A stretch of DNA of 54,123 nt from Phycisphaerales bacterium (GTDB lineage: Bacteria > Planctomycetota > Phycisphaerae > UBA1845 > Fen-1342): positions 1 to 54,123 of the forward strand of contig JALHJL010000020.1 in assembly GCA_022839625.1 (NCBI GenBank), in the 5' to 3' direction. Shown piece by piece: positions 54,041 to 54,123 of this stretch (its first letter is position 1; each line of letters opens with the position of its first letter). The notes below the pieces were generated by a model, which saw only the letters and a program-made list of their open reading frames with translations, had not been told where the DNA came from and made no database searches. The position numbers and the translations under genes were made by a program.

Positions 54041-54123
54041 CTATCCATGAAAGGCATCTTCGTGTCAAGGGTGGCGTCCGTCTGCACAGTCTCCGCGTAC
54101 GGTCGCAGCGCTCTTCGCGTCCG

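Overview
This is a GC-rich bacterial window (roughly two thirds G+C by eye). It most likely comes from a planctomycete, probably of the Phycisphaerae or a neighbouring class. The grounds are two secreted proteins ending in dockerin-like repeats with the GDINPF signature, a secreted protein with the GGGFEL...GTIGQPDAG...GGFW pattern, an FHA-GAF-SpoIIE phosphatase, several lone response regulators, and intergenic DNA filled with palindromic repeats. The taxonomic call is inference from these family signatures; there is no rRNA here. Pyruvate:ferredoxin oxidoreductase beside an acyl-CoA dehydrogenase suggests an anaerobic or facultative metabolism.

Layout. 1-8 kb: a hairpin-repeat array, an FHA/GAF/SpoIIE phosphatase, a chemosensory trio cheB-cheX-cheY, tRNA-Asp, a Wzx-like flippase, a secreted protein and a response regulator, all protein genes on the minus strand. 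7.9-13.8 kb: an MCE/MlaD protein, then a three-gene operon for a 2-oxoacid:ferredoxin oxidoreductase whose first gene fuses the gamma subunit to a GltD-type flavoprotein and a 2x[4Fe-4S] module. 13.8-22.5 kb: a membrane-anchored unknown, a REC-GGDEF diguanylate cyclase, PriA, a small lipoprotein, an HDAC-family deacetylase, a candidate minus-strand structured RNA with an intrinsic terminator, a radical SAM protein and an AbgT transporter. 22.5-30.3 kb: repeats, tRNA-Ser, a MacB-type permease, YjbQ, an acyl-CoA dehydrogenase, a large ankyrin-carboxypeptidase-dockerin exoprotein and a zinc-ribbon protein.

30.3-40 kb is a long minus-strand run read as gap, pgk, rpe, a degenerate histidine-phosphatase homologue, accD, a LAB_N protein, a rhomboid-like protein, thiS, thiG, a membrane protein and a DinG-type helicase. 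It joins lower glycolysis and pentose-phosphate enzymes, fatty-acid entry and thiazole synthesis. 40-46.4 kb: tRNA-Leu, a GT-C-like membrane protein, a secreted protein, threonine aldolase, acpP and fabF. 46.4-54.1 kb: a large hairpin array, a broken fmdB-type gene, a small dockerin protein, a four-PAS hybrid kinase, uvrB and a final hairpin array.

The most unusual content is non-coding. (i) A family of short perfect or near-perfect hairpins has different stems but keeps a loop that begins TCC. They are assembled into mosaic arrays at both ends and in the middle of the window, and one copy lies in frame inside a membrane-protein gene. (ii) A 92-bp long imperfect palindrome occurs in three copies, each just after the 3' end of a gene and built like a bidirectional terminator. 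(iii) A promoter-like -10, a self-complementary stretch of about 160 nt and a strong terminator on the minus strand look like an unannotated small RNA gene. Gene calls were made by recognising conserved motifs by eye; no database search was possible.
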